Shown: positions 1-10,087, numbered from the stretch's first letter. The stretch: 64,000 nucleotides of DNA from Arthrobacter sp. UKPF54-2 (GCF_007858535.1 NZ_CP040174.1:434001-498000), one strand, 5' to 3'. Program-made: numbers and translations. The notes: generated by a model not told the origin, from the sequence alone.

Positions 1-366
1 GTAGCGAACACCCAGTACCGCAGCCAGATCGGCCACCTGCTCCCCGCCAACTTCAACGTCCTGGGCGCCGTGCTGTTCTACGTCGTCTACGTCGCGGGCA
101 TAGTGCACTACGGCGTGCGTCCAAACGATCGTCGGGCCACGCTCAGGAACCGGGTGGGCGGCGCGGCTCTGTTCGGCTTCTTCACCTACGCCACCTGGGC
201 GCTAACAGCCTTCGCCATCCTCAAGGACTTCCCGGCCCTCGTAGCCCTGACCGACATCGCCTGGGGAGCGGCGGTGTGCGGCGCCGCCACCGCTCTCACG
301 ACCCTGCTGCTGCGACTACGGCCGCGGTCGCGGCCGACCGTTGCCCATGGCAAGCAAGCTGACTAG
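1..366 (+). CDS. DUF2177 family membrane protein (5' end outside window)
   Basis: The reading frame is open from base 1 to the TAG at 364-366, so only the C-terminal ~121 residues are present. Three hydrophobic stretches are visible, together with the family pattern: a QY/R-rich start, then LFYVVYVAGIVHYGVRP, then FFTYATWALTAFAILKDFP and a final LTDIAWGAAVCG segment. These match what I know of DUF2177, a four-helix integral membrane family of unknown function found beside varied housekeeping genes. There is no second gene in an obvious operon; the next gene starts 86 bases later with its own ribosome binding site. The family call is by pattern memory. The role is unknown. Confidence 0.75.
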   Translation, partial: VANTQYRSQIGHLLPANFNVLGAVLFYVVYVAGIVHYGVRPNDRRATLRNRVGGAALFGFFTYATWALTAFAILKDFPALVALTDIAWGAAVCGAATALTTLLLRLRPRSRPTVAHGKQAD

Positions 367-452
367 AGTGGCTTGATCGCCGCCACACGCCGGCCCCGCT
401 TTGACCGGGCTCCTCGGCGGCACTCCATCCCCCTCTGGTTCAGGAGATCCCC

Positions 453-1427
<975 letters not shown>

Positions 1428-1435
1428 GAGCGCTG

Positions 1436-1510
1436 CCCCGTCATTGCCCTATCACTTATGGTCCCCATCCGGCCGTGTTGGCAGCCATACGTGATAGGGC
1501 AACTGCGGGG
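1436..1510. terminator. Long palindrome between convergent genes, probable bidirectional terminator
   Basis: Arms 1436-1461 and 1485-1510 are inverted repeats matching at 22 of 26 positions (core TTGCCCTATCAC), with a 23-nt loop. The right arm ends on the base before the stop codon of the deaminase gene, and the left arm starts 8 bases after the reductase stop. No T-tract follows either arm. The position argues for transcription termination or 3'-end protection in both directions. Confidence 0.7.
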
Positions 1511-2623
1511 TTAGCGGCCGGAAGCGGCCAGTTCGGCAAGCAGCTCGGTCTTGCGTTCCTCGCTCGCGAAGGAGGACCGGATGGAGTTGGCGGCGAGGCG
1601 GACGCAGTCGAACTCGGAGAGCCCAATCACGGACCTGAGCTGGGCGAAGTTGTCATCCACGTAGCCGCCAAAGTAGGCCGGGTCGTCCGAGTTCACGCTC
1701 ACGTTCAGCCCGGCCGCGAGCATGCGCGGCAGCGGGTGCTCGGCCAGCGTGTCCACGGCGCGCAGCCGGACATTGGACAGCGGGCAGACGGTCAGGGGCA
1801 TCAGCTCGTGGACCAGTCGTTCGACCAGTTCGGGGTCCTCCATGCAGCGGATGCCGTGGTCGATCCGCTCCACGTCTAGCAGGTCCAGTGCCTCGATGAT
1901 GTACGACGGCGGGCCTTCCTCGCCGGCGTGCGCGACCCGGTGGAGCCCGGCATCCTTGGCCCGGGCGAAGAGCCGCTCGAACTTCGACGGCGGGTTGCCT
2001 ACCTCGGCCGAGTCGAGCCCGATGCCGGCGATCGGCGCGTCCATGGCGAGCAGCTGCTCCAGCACGTCCAGCGCCGATTCCTCGGGCTGGTCGCGAAGGA
2101 ATGCGGCGATCAGCAGGGTGGAGATGCCGAACTCCTGCTGCGACGTGGCCAGCACGGCGGCCACCCCGTTCACGCAGGTCGCCAGGGGCACCCCGCGGGT
2201 CACGTGCGCCTGCGGGTCCAGCATGATTTCGGAGTGCCGCACCCCGGCTGTCGCGGCCCGGGCGAGGTAGGCGCGGGTCATGTCCGCGAAGTCCTGCTCG
2301 GTCTGAAGCACGGCCATGTTGGCGTAGTACAAATCCAGGAACGACTGCAGGTCCGTGAACTCGTACCGCGCGCGGAGCTCGTCCAGGTCCGCGTAGGGCA
2401 GCGTGATTCCATTGCGTTCGGCGAGCGCGAAGATCAGTTCCGGCTGCAGGGTGCCCTCGATGTGCAGGTGCAGCTCCGCGACCGGCAGGGCGGCGTGCAC
2501 TGCTTCGGGGATCCCGGCGAACTCGGCAACGCCCTCAGCCTGCGGCTCAACGTCCCGCTCCGCCGCCCGATCCGATTCCTGGTCCGCCTGCGGCGCGTCA
2601 GCGCCGCCGTCGTTAGTTTCCAT
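1511..2623 (-). CDS. Adenosine deaminase family protein, probably an adenine deaminase
   Basis: A 370-residue zinc amidohydrolase of COG1816. The metal-binding HxH is in LHLHIEGT (His52, His54). HAGEE, DHGIRC and NSDDP supply the other zinc ligands and the catalytic Glu and Asp residues. The HIEGTLQPEL sequence, rather than HLDGS as in true adenosine deaminases, is the mark of the sub-group shown to deaminate adenine to hypoxanthine. From memory, AAur1117 of Arthrobacter aurescens and Pa0148 belong there. The start is the ATG at 2623; the first 40 residues are acidic and low in complexity. It diverges from the UvrA-like gene across 66 bases. Role: purine salvage, in the cytoplasm. Confidence 0.87.
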   Translation of the reverse strand: METNDGGADAPQADQESDRAAERDVEPQAEGVAEFAGIPEAVHAALPVAELHLHIEGTLQPELIFALAERNGITLPYADLDELRARYEFTDLQSFLDLYYANMAVLQTEQDFADMTRAYLARAATAGVRHSEIMLDPQAHVTRGVPLATCVNGVAAVLATSQQEFGISTLLIAAFLRDQPEESALDVLEQLLAMDAPIAGIGLDSAEVGNPPSKFERLFARAKDAGLHRVAHAGEEGPPSYIIEALDLLDVERIDHGIRCMEDPELVERLVHELMPLTVCPLSNVRLRAVDTLAEHPLPRMLAAGLNVSVNSDDPAYFGGYVDDNFAQLRSVIGLSEFDCVRLAANSIRSSFASEERKTELLAELAASGR

Positions 2624-2689
2624 TCGGTAAGGATATGCCTGCCGGCACCGACATGCCCGCCCGGGGCAAGGGCGGATAGAGTCGGACAG

Positions 2690-5251
2690 ATGCAGAATAC
2701 CCAGCAGGCTTCCGATCCCGCCGGACCAATGCCGGACCATACATCTGACGGCTTTGTCAGGGTGCGCGGTGCCCGGGAGAACAACCTGCGCAACGTGGAC
2801 GTGGACGTGCCCCGCGACGCGATCGTCGCCTTTACCGGCGTCTCCGGCTCCGGCAAGTCCTCCCTCGCCTTCGGCACCATCTACGCCGAGGCCCAGCGCC
2901 GCTACTTCGAATCCGTCGCGCCGTACGCCCGCCGGCTGATCCAGCAGGGCCACAATCCCAAGGTGGAGCTGATCACCGGGCTGCCGCCCGCCGTCGCGCT
3001 CCAGCAGCGCCGCGGGACGCCCAGCTCCCGCTCCACCGTGGGCACGGTGACCACCCTGTCCAATTCGCTGCGGATGCTCTTCTCCCGTGCCGGAAGCTAC
3101 CCCGACGGCGCCGCGCCGCTGGACTCGGACGCGTTCTCGCCCAACACCGCGGCCGGCGCGTGCCCGGAATGCCACGGGCTGGGGATCGCGCACACGGTCA
3201 GTGAGGCCTCGCTGGTTCCGGATGCGTCGCTGAGCATCCGCGACGGCGCGATCGCCGCGTGGCCCGGCGCCTGGCAGGGCAAGAACCTGCGCGACATCCT
3301 CACCCACCTGGGCTACGACGTCGACACCCCCTGGCGGAAGTTGCCCAAGAAGCACCGAGACTGGATCCTCTTCACCGAAGAGCAGCCCGTGGTGGAGGTG
3401 ACGCCGCAGCGCGACCGGGTGGCCAAGCCGTACAAGGGCCGGTTCTGGAGCGCCCGCAGCTATGTGCTGCACACCCTCGCCGATTCCAAGAGCACCACCA
3501 TGCGCGACCGAGTGCTGCGCTTCATGGAAACCGGCCCGTGCCCGCGGTGCGGCGGCAGCGGCCTGCGCCCCGAGGCCATCGCAGTGACGTTCGCGGGGAG
3601 GACCATCGCGGAGCTCAACGCCGTCCCTATGACCGAACTCGCCGAGATCCTCCGCCCCACCACCGAGCTCACCTCCGCCGGGACCGCGTCGCGCAAACAG
3701 TCCTCCGGCGAGTCCAACGAGGTGGCCGTCGCCATCACCCGGGACCTGCTCCAGCGCGTCACCGTGCTCCTGGATCTGGGCCTGGGCTACCTGGCGCTGG
3801 GCCGCTCCACGCCCACCCTCTCCCCCGGCGAAATGCAGCGGCTGCGGATCGCCACCCAGCTGCGCTCCGGGCTGTTCGGCGTCATCTACGTGCTCGACGA
3901 GCCCTCCGCGGGCCTGCACCCGGCCGACGCCGAACCCCTCCTGGCGGTCCTGGACCAGCTCAAGTCCGCCGGCAACTCGGTGTTCGTGGTGGAGCACAAC
4001 ATGGACGTGGTGCGCCGCGCCGACTGGCTGGTGGACGTGGGGCCGCGCGCCGGCGAAGGCGGCGGCGAGGTGCTCTACAGCGGCCCGGTGGCGGGACTCG
4101 CCGAGGTGGAAGCCTCCGTCACCCGGCCGTACCTGTTCCCGGCGGACGCCCTGGGAGCCGGCGACGGCGGTCCACGCGCCCGCCGCGAGGCCGCCGGTTG
4201 GCTCGAGCTGCGCGACATCACCCGCCACAACCTGCAAAACCTCGACGCCGACTTCCCGCTCGGCGTCCTGACCGCCGTCACCGGCGTCTCGGGGTCCGGC
4301 AAGTCGACGCTGGTTAGCCAGGTGCTCGCCGAGGTGGCGAATGCCTGGCTGCACCCCGACGCGGACACGGACGCCGCGGCGGAGGCATCGGAAAACGGCG
4401 TTGCCGACGACGCCGGCGAGCCCGGCGTCCCGCTCAGCGTCGGCCCGGTGACCGGGCTGGAGCAGATCGACCGGCTGGTGAAGGTGGACCAGAAGCCGAT
4501 CGGCCGCACCCCGCGATCCAACCTCGCCACCTACACCGGCCTGTTCGACGCCGTCCGCAAGGAATTCGCGGCCACCGACGAGGCCAAGGCCCGGGGCTTC
4601 GGCGCCGGCCGGTTCTCCTTCAACGTGGCGGGTGGGCGCTGCGAAACCTGCCAGGGCGAGGGCTTTGTGGCCGTCGAACTGCTCTTCCTGCCCGGCAGCT
4701 ACGGCCCGTGCCCCGAATGCCACGGCTCGCGCTACAACCCGGAAACCCTGGAGGTCAGCTACCGCGGCAAGAACATCGCCGACGTGCTGGGCCTGACGGT
4801 CAACGCCGCCGCAGACTTCCTGGCGGATGTCCCCGCCGCCGCCCGGGCCCTGCAGACGCTGCGGGAAGTGGGCTTGGGCTACCTCCGGCTCGGCCAGCCC
4901 GCCACAGAGCTCTCCGGCGGGGAGGCCCAGCGGATCAAGCTCGCCGCCGAACTGCAGCGTGCCCAGCGCGGCCACTCGCTGTACCTGCTGGACGAGCCCA
5001 CCACGGGACTGCACCCGGCCGACGTCGAACTCCTGATGGCGCAGCTGCACAGGCTGGTGGACGCCGGCAACACGGTGGTGGTGGTGGAGCACGAGATGGA
5101 CGTGGTGGCCGCCGCGGACTGGGTGATCGACCTGGGTCCTGCCGGGGGCGACGCCGGCGGCAAGATCATCGCCGCCGGCGAGCCCGCCGTCGTCGCTCGC
5201 TCCAAACAAAGCAGGACCGCCCCGTACCTCCGGGCGGTCCTGAAGGGCTGA
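2690..5251 (+). CDS. UvrA2-like ABC ATPase lacking the UvrB-binding domain
   Basis: 853 residues, against about 950 for UvrA. It has two ABC modules: Walker A GVSGSGKSS near residue 50 and GVSGSGKST near 533, with signatures LSPGEMQRL near 377 and LSGGEAQRI near 741. Zinc-finger pairs CPEC (after the first Walker A), CPRC, and CETC...CPEC near 650 are present. After STVGTVT...LFSRAG the chain jumps almost directly to FSPN...ACPECHG, so the roughly 100-residue UvrB-binding insertion of UvrA is missing. That is the UvrA2/DrrC architecture, linked to tolerance of DNA-binding drugs rather than to canonical excision repair. The start is the ATG at 2690. It is not part of an operon. Confidence 0.9.
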   Translation: MQNTQQASDPAGPMPDHTSDGFVRVRGARENNLRNVDVDVPRDAIVAFTGVSGSGKSSLAFGTIYAEAQRRYFESVAPYARRLIQQGHNPKVELITGLPPAVALQQRRGTPSSRSTVGTVTTLSNSLRMLFSRAGSYPDGAAPLDSDAFSPNTAAGACPECHGLGIAHTVSEASLVPDASLSIRDGAIAAWPGAWQGKNLRDILTHLGYDVDTPWRKLPKKHRDWILFTEEQPVVEVTPQRDRVAKPYKGRFWSARSYVLHTLADSKSTTMRDRVLRFMETGPCPRCGGSGLRPEAIAVTFAGRTIAELNAVPMTELAEILRPTTELTSAGTASRKQSSGESNEVAVAITRDLLQRVTVLLDLGLGYLALGRSTPTLSPGEMQRLRIATQLRSGLFGVIYVLDEPSAGLHPADAEPLLAVLDQLKSAGNSVFVVEHNMDVVRRADWLVDVGPRAGEGGGEVLYSGPVAGLAEVEASVTRPYLFPADALGAGDGGPRARREAAGWLELRDITRHNLQNLDADFPLGVLTAVTGVSGSGKSTLVSQVLAEVANAWLHPDADTDAAAEASENGVADDAGEPGVPLSVGPVTGLEQIDRLVKVDQKPIGRTPRSNLATYTGLFDAVRKEFAATDEAKARGFGAGRFSFNVAGGRCETCQGEGFVAVELLFLPGSYGPCPECHGSRYNPETLEVSYRGKNIADVLGLTVNAAADFLADVPAAARALQTLREVGLGYLRLGQPATELSGGEAQRIKLAAELQRAQRGHSLYLLDEPTTGLHPADVELLMAQLHRLVDAGNTVVVVEHEMDVVAAADWVIDLGPAGGDAGGKIIAAGEPAVVARSKQSRTAPYLRAVLKG

Positions 5252-5264
5252 GCGGGGACGCTGT

Positions 5265-5837
5265 TTAGGCGGCCCTGGGCAGTTCGCGGATGATGCGGAC
5301 CTTCCACGCGGCGTCGTCGCTGGTGTCCAGCAGGGCCACGGTGCCCTGGGCGAGGTGCAGGGCGACGCGCTTGGCGGCGAGCAGTTCCAGGTAGAGCTGT
5401 TCGTTCATCCGGGCGGGCGTGTCGATGACGTACTTCACCGCGTCGCGGACCTTGCGGTAGTTGGCGCTGCGCTCCCGGTGCAGGTGCAGCTCGAGCATCC
5501 GGCGCTGCCGCAGCCGCGGTTCGTGCCGGTTCAGCCAGGACACGGCCGCGTGGACGGCCACCACAAGCGTGAGCGAAATCGCGTAGATTTCCCAGCCGCT
5601 GGAGAGCAGGAAGAGCGGCAGGTTCGCGATGGCGACGACCGCGATGAAGAGCCGGAGCGCCAGCAGGCGCCGCATGGTCAGGGCTACCGAGGCCAGGGCG
5701 GCGCGGAAACCGCTCTGTTCCTTGCGGGCCTCGGCCGGGTCCAGGGTGAATTCCTCGAGGACCAGGATTCCGTTGGCTTCCGGGCCGAGCATTTGTCCGT
5801 ACTTGGGCGCAAAGGGCGCCGTTGATTTAGGGGTCAT
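5265..5837 (-). CDS. Hypothetical membrane protein with two transmembrane helices
   Basis: 190 residues. A soluble N-terminal 50 residues is followed by two adjacent hydrophobic helices at roughly 59-80 and 83-102 (LFIAVVAIANLPLFLLSSG, then AISLTLVVAVHAAVSWL). A charged cytoplasmic tail follows with an LRQRRMLELHLHRERSANYRKV segment likely to be helical. I do not recognise a characterised family. It ends 13 bases from the convergent UvrA2-like gene. Codon use matches its neighbours, so I take it as a real gene. Confidence 0.75.
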   Translation of the reverse strand: MTPKSTAPFAPKYGQMLGPEANGILVLEEFTLDPAEARKEQSGFRAALASVALTMRRLLALRLFIAVVAIANLPLFLLSSGWEIYAISLTLVVAVHAAVSWLNRHEPRLRQRRMLELHLHRERSANYRKVRDAVKYVIDTPARMNEQLYLELLAAKRVALHLAQGTVALLDTSDDAAWKVRIIRELPRAA

Positions 5838-5982
5838 GGCGGGTCTTCCGTGCGGCTGTGGTGGTTCCCGTCAATGGTAGAACCCGGAGCTGGGAACTGT
5901 CTGTAGGTATCCGCAATGTGAACACACTCACCCGGGAGGCCCAGCAATTGGTGATGCGGGCCCGTGGCCCCAAACTGGAGAG

Positions 5983-6885
5983 ATGCAGACTTTCCTTCCC
6001 TTCCCCGATTTCCGGCAGAGCGCCGCGGCCCTTGACTCCGCGCGGCTCGGCAAGCAGCGCGTCGAGGCGCTGCAAATGCTGCGCGCGCTGGTGATTCCCG
6101 AGTACGGCTGGCAGTCCCACCCGGCCGTCCGGATGTGGATGGGCCACGTCCCGGCACTGGCCATGTACGGTCTGGCCATGGTGGATGAGTGGACCGCCCG
6201 CGGCGGCGAGGACACCACCCGGGACAAGATCATGGAGTTCGCCCCGCAGGCCGCCCACCCGGACTACGCCGCCAAGATCCCGATGCCGTACTGGCTGGGA
6301 AACCCGGACTTCCACCTGAGCCACCGCTCCCGGCTGCTCGCGAAGGACCCGCGGTTCTACACCGAGGTGTTCCCGGGCACGGACCCTGATCTGGAGTACG
6401 TGTGGCCCGAACCCAAGCACGAACTGCTGCCCGAAGATCCCGCTGGCGAGCGCATGTGGATCCTCCGCCAGCCGCTGGGCGACACCGACCCCCAGCAGGT
6501 GGACACCATCAGCCTGCCCCCGGTCCGCGGTTCCGCCGCTCCCGCCGGCGACGACGAGTACCAGTTTGTCTACGCGGACAACGGTTCTCGCCGGCCGGAC
6601 AAAAACGCCCGCAAGCGCCCGGCCAAGCCCCTTGTGAAGAAGCCCACCCGCAAGCGCCAGGCACAGGAAAATGCCTTCACCACCCTGCCCGGGAAGTCCG
6701 TGGTGGCGATCCCGTTCGACGGCGGCCAGTCCTTCGCCGTCGGCGAGGTCCAGGGCCGGCCCATCACGGTGGACGGTGTGTTTGCCCGCAACTTCCACGT
6801 CAACGAGATCGTTGCGCGCCGGGACTTCGACTACCCGGCTCTGCTGCAGGATCCGCGGGTCTTCTTCCCCATCGCGGCGCGCTAG
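5983..6885 (+). CDS. MSMEG_6728 family protein, distant relative of pyrimidine-dimer DNA glycosylases
   Basis: 300 residues. The N-terminal MQTFLPFPDF...ARLGKQRVEALQMLRAL with HPAVRMWMGH matches the actinobacterial MSMEG_6728 family, which I recall as falling in the Pyr_excise/endonuclease V superfamily (PF03013). A basic linker (about residues 207-225, rich in K, R and P) joins a second C-terminal domain of about 75 residues. The ribosome site ggagag fits the ATG at 5983. A DNA-repair role is inference from the superfamily; the key catalytic Glu of T4 endonuclease V cannot be assigned by eye. Confidence 0.75.
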   Translation: MQTFLPFPDFRQSAAALDSARLGKQRVEALQMLRALVIPEYGWQSHPAVRMWMGHVPALAMYGLAMVDEWTARGGEDTTRDKIMEFAPQAAHPDYAAKIPMPYWLGNPDFHLSHRSRLLAKDPRFYTEVFPGTDPDLEYVWPEPKHELLPEDPAGERMWILRQPLGDTDPQQVDTISLPPVRGSAAPAGDDEYQFVYADNGSRRPDKNARKRPAKPLVKKPTRKRQAQENAFTTLPGKSVVAIPFDGGQSFAVGEVQGRPITVDGVFARNFHVNEIVARRDFDYPALLQDPRVFFPIAAR

Positions 6886-7009
6886 CTCGGAGCGGGTTGG
6901 CGGACGCTCTCCTGCCTCTGGGCAATGGCCCTTCTTTGGCATATGGTGGCAGCCACCGCCCCGCTTTTCCGAGGTGGTGTTGCCACGCCAGAGCTACTTG
7001 GGGGAAGTC

Positions 7010-7894
7010 ATGGCCGCAGGAGACGGAGCTGCCGAACAGTCGCGCCTAGCCGCAGAACGCGTCACGCGGCTGCGCCGGGAGCTGGAACGTGCCGAGCGCA
7101 ACGCCCACGCCTGGTCAACCGGCGCGGCCGGCGAGGTCTTGGTCGCCGAGAAATTGCAGGCGCTTGAGCCCTACGGCTGGCTGGCCCTCCACGACGTGCA
7201 CTGGCCGGGGCGGCCGAAAGCCAACCTTGACCACGTTCTCGTCGGACCCGGCGGCATCGTGATTGTCGACGCCAAACACTGGAGCGGCGAGGTCCGGCTC
7301 TGGGAGGGCAACATACGGCAAAACGGGTACAGCAGGGAATCGGAAATTGAAGGTGTACTCCAGCAGGCCTCGGCCGTTGCGGCGCTTCTGGAGCCTAACC
7401 ACCGGCGACTTGTCCAAGGGTGGATCTGCCTGGTGGGCCAACCCGAGCTCCGCGGCACAACAACCAGCCGGATCACGATCGAGGGTCTGAACACACTTGC
7501 GGAGGCCGTCGCCAGCCTGCCCGCCGTCCTGGATCCGGCCCTGGTACCCACCATCCACGCTCATCTGCAGCAACTGCTGGGCGGAACCACGAGTCCCCGG
7601 CTCCTCACCACGGCGCAGTTCACCACCGGGAGATTCGAGTCGAGCGACGCTCCCGCTGCCTCCCTCCGGCAGTGGCGAGCGCGGCCGGCACCGGCACCTG
7701 CTGCCAGGACCCCTCGTAAGCGGGTGCCCCTCGGCCGGAAGAAGCGGCCAAGCATCGCCGGGGCGCTCCTACAGTTCGGCCTTATCTTGGTTGGCTTGGC
7801 CATTCTGATCAACGCCTTGTCCACCTACCGCCCCGCAGTTACTCCGGCTCCCCGCCCCTCCCCTGCCGTCACCCAGACGGTGCCCACTCGTTAG
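7010..7894 (+). CDS. NERD domain protein with C-terminal membrane anchor
   Basis: 294 residues from the ATG at 7010, behind a ggggga ribosome site. An N-terminal basic coiled segment (about 10-35) precedes GAAGEVLVAEKL. DHVLVGPGGIVIVDAKHW follows, which carries the D...D-x-K nuclease-like core of the NERD (nuclease-related) domain, in the PD-(D/E)XK superfamily. Near residue 250 a single hydrophobic helix (ALLQFGLILVGLAILINAL) predicts a membrane anchor, with a proline-rich tail outside. The role is unknown; NERD proteins are suspected of DNA processing. The in-frame extension upstream of 7010 overlaps the previous gene and is not credible. Confidence 0.87.
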   Translation: MAAGDGAAEQSRLAAERVTRLRRELERAERNAHAWSTGAAGEVLVAEKLQALEPYGWLALHDVHWPGRPKANLDHVLVGPGGIVIVDAKHWSGEVRLWEGNIRQNGYSRESEIEGVLQQASAVAALLEPNHRRLVQGWICLVGQPELRGTTTSRITIEGLNTLAEAVASLPAVLDPALVPTIHAHLQQLLGGTTSPRLLTTAQFTTGRFESSDAPAASLRQWRARPAPAPAARTPRKRVPLGRKKRPSIAGALLQFGLILVGLAILINALSTYRPAVTPAPRPSPAVTQTVPTR

Positions 7895-7950
7895 AGGCCC
7901 CGCTCACCGCATCACCGCATCACCGCGCAATTGCTGGCAGACTGGCCGGT

Positions 7951-8865
7951 ATGACTGTACTGCTGGCCGGTTGCGGCGATCTGGGGACTGAGGCCGGGCT
8001 GCGCTTTGCCGCGGCGGGACACCGCGTGGTGGGCTGGCGACGCTCGCCGGAGAAGCTGCCCGCGGCCCTCGAAGGCGTTGCTGCTGACCTGACGTCCGGC
8101 GAACTGCCGCCCGTCCCGGCGGATACCACCGCCGTCGTCGTCGCAGTAGCGGCGGACGCGCCCACCGAGGCAGCGTACCGGGCCGCATACGTGGACGGCC
8201 TGGCGCATGTGCTCGACGCCGTGGCGGCCTCCGGGGCGCCGGTCCGCCGGGTGCTGTTCGTCTCCTCCACAGCGGTGTACGGCGACGCCGGCGGAGGCTG
8301 GGTGGACGAAACGACGACGCCGAATCCCGCTGGATTCTCCGGCCGCATCATCCGGGAGGCCGAGGAACTGCTCTACAGTCGGCTGCGCGGGACCGGGATT
8401 TCCGCCGTCGTGCTGCGGCTTGGTGGCATCTACGGGCCGGGCCGGACCCGGCTGATCGACCAAGTGCGCGGCGGTTCCGCGGTCATTCCGGCGGAGTCCC
8501 GCTTCACCAACCGCATTCACCGCGACGATGCCGCTGCCGCGATCGTGCACCTCTGCACCATGGCTGCGGAGCCGGCGACCTTGTACGTGGGGGTGGACAA
8601 CGAACCCGCCGAATTGGGCGAGGTGTTGCGCTTCCTGGCCGGCGAACTGGGGCTGCCGGAGCCCGGCGGGGTGGAGCCGGCGTCGGGGGTTAGCAGCGGC
8701 GGATCTGGCGGCGCCGCGCGCGAGGGCGGCGGCGAGCCGTCGCGGGGTGGGAACAAGCGCGTCAGCAACGCGCTGTTGCGCGGCACCGGCTTCGAGTTTG
8801 AGTATCCGAGCTTCCGGGAGGGCTACCGCGCCATCCTGGCCGGCGTCGGCGAGCGGCACCCCTGA
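7951..8865 (+). CDS. NAD-dependent epimerase/SDR-like oxidoreductase
   Basis: 304 residues. The N-terminal Rossmann glycine motif is GCGDLG (residues 8-13), with an SSTAVYGDAGGGWVDE segment typical of extended SDRs acting on nucleotide sugars or dTDP sugars. LRLGGIYGPGR and an RIHRDDAAAAIVHL motif follow. The classical YxxxK is weak here, as in the atypical YeeZ-like group. A glycine/serine/arginine-rich insertion lies near residues 248-268. It follows the NERD gene by 56 bases, which include three tcaccgcat-like repeats (7905-7927). The substrate is unknown. Confidence 0.8.
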   Translation: MTVLLAGCGDLGTEAGLRFAAAGHRVVGWRRSPEKLPAALEGVAADLTSGELPPVPADTTAVVVAVAADAPTEAAYRAAYVDGLAHVLDAVAASGAPVRRVLFVSSTAVYGDAGGGWVDETTTPNPAGFSGRIIREAEELLYSRLRGTGISAVVLRLGGIYGPGRTRLIDQVRGGSAVIPAESRFTNRIHRDDAAAAIVHLCTMAAEPATLYVGVDNEPAELGEVLRFLAGELGLPEPGGVEPASGVSSGGSGGAAREGGGEPSRGGNKRVSNALLRGTGFEFEYPSFREGYRAILAGVGERHP

Positions 8866-8922
8866 CGGGCTCCGGCCGCGCCGGGCATTTAGACTTCACA
8901 CCCAACTCCTTCGAAGGACAGC

Positions 8923-9312
8923 ATGGATTTCCAGCACATTATTGAGACGGTCGGCCGGTTCATGGACTTCGCCGGCGTGGCCGTGATGGTCATCGGCGCC
9001 CTGGTCTCCCTGCCGATGGCACTGCGGGGATTCCAGCCGCGGCAGCTTCCCGCGGGTTCCGAACCGCTCTCCGTCTACCGCTCCTACCGGCAACTGCTGG
9101 GCCGGTCCATCCTGCTGGGTCTTGAACTGCTGGTGGCCGCCGACATCATCCGCACCGTCGCCGTCACCCCGACGTTCGAGAGTGTGGGGGTGCTGGCGAT
9201 CATCGTGCTGATCCGGACCTTCCTCAGCTTCTCCCTCGAACTCGAAATCACCGGGCGCTGGCCCTGGCAGAAGCAGCCAGCGGGCACCCAAGCGGCGTCG
9301 ACGGCCAGCTGA
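8923..9312 (+). CDS. DUF1622 family membrane protein
   Basis: 129 residues with three hydrophobic segments. The family core YRQLLGRSILLGLELLVAAD, IIRTVAVTPTF, and a terminal LIRTFLSFSLELEITGRWPW are unmistakable DUF1622 features. The family is a small inner-membrane protein of unknown function. The ribosome site aaggac precedes the ATG at 8923. The next gene starts 16 bases downstream, so the two may be co-transcribed. Confidence 0.87.
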   Translation: MDFQHIIETVGRFMDFAGVAVMVIGALVSLPMALRGFQPRQLPAGSEPLSVYRSYRQLLGRSILLGLELLVAADIIRTVAVTPTFESVGVLAIIVLIRTFLSFSLELEITGRWPWQKQPAGTQAASTAS

Positions 9313-9328
9313 GAGGGCCGGCTGGACC

Positions 9329-10087
9329 ATGACAACGCCGATTTCCGACCCGATGCCCACCGACCCGTGGCCTAACGCGCCGGAGTTGCCCCGGCCGGTC
9401 ATCATGGACCAGCGCTGGACCGATACCGTCTTCCTGCACTGGCGCATCCCCGAGGCCGTTGCGGCAGCTTTTATGCCCCGCGGCGTCGTCCCGGACGTGT
9501 TCGACGGGTCGGCCTGGGTGGGGCTCATCGGCTTCCGCATGCAGGGCGCCGGGTTGGGGCGCGGACCGGGTGTTCCCTACTTTGGCAGCTTCAACGAGAT
9601 CAACGTGCGGCTCTACTCCCGGGAGGCTGACGGGACCCGGGGCGTCGTGTTCCTGAGTCTGGACGCCTCGCGGCTTGCGGTGGTTCTAGCGGCCCGGGCA
9701 GCCGGCATTCCGTACGTGTGGTCGCGGGACCGGTTCAGGGGAGCGAGCCCGTCCGACCCCTCGACCGGGTATGCGGTGCGGCGTTTCCGGGGCGGCGCGC
9801 GGAGCGATTTCGCGGTAGCACCGGAGTTCGACGTCGAAGCGAGCGATCCGCTGTCCGTCCACCTCACGGCCCGGTTCGGTCTTCACACACGCTTCCGCGG
9901 CAGGACGCTCTACGTTCCCAACACCCACGCCCCTTGGCCGCTGTTCCGGGCACAAGTGACCGTGCTGGAGGACCAGCTCGTTGCGGCGGCCGGCATCGCG
10001 GTGTCCGGTCCGCCCGAATCAGTGTTGTTCTCGCCGGGCGTCCGGACGCAGTTTGGCCGGCCGAGGGTTCTCCGCGGCGCAGACTGA
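9329..10087 (+). CDS. DUF2071 (YqjF-like) protein
   Basis: 252 residues. MDQRWTDTVFLHWRIPEAVA, GSAWVGLIGFRM, YFGSFNEINVRLYS and a GVVFLSLDASRLA block form the standard DUF2071/YqjF order. The fold is known to resemble acetoacetate decarboxylase, but the function is unproven. It starts 16 bases after the DUF1622 gene and probably shares its transcript. Length is normal. Confidence 0.87.
   Translation: MTTPISDPMPTDPWPNAPELPRPVIMDQRWTDTVFLHWRIPEAVAAAFMPRGVVPDVFDGSAWVGLIGFRMQGAGLGRGPGVPYFGSFNEINVRLYSREADGTRGVVFLSLDASRLAVVLAARAAGIPYVWSRDRFRGASPSDPSTGYAVRRFRGGARSDFAVAPEFDVEASDPLSVHLTARFGLHTRFRGRTLYVPNTHAPWPLFRAQVTVLEDQLVAAAGIAVSGPPESVLFSPGVRTQFGRPRVLRGAD

Noticed and set aside
1511..5209. A 1232-codon minus-strand open frame covering both the deaminase and the antisense of the UvrA-like gene
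   Set aside because: Only the last 370 codons match a family. The rest is the antisense shadow of a well-supported UvrA2-like gene in GC-rich DNA, so the start at 2623 is used.
7905..7927. The tcaccgcat triplicate between the NERD and SDR genes as a regulatory repeat
   Set aside because: It is three short imperfect copies in a 56-base gap and is best explained by slippage; no symmetry or promoter element is seen.
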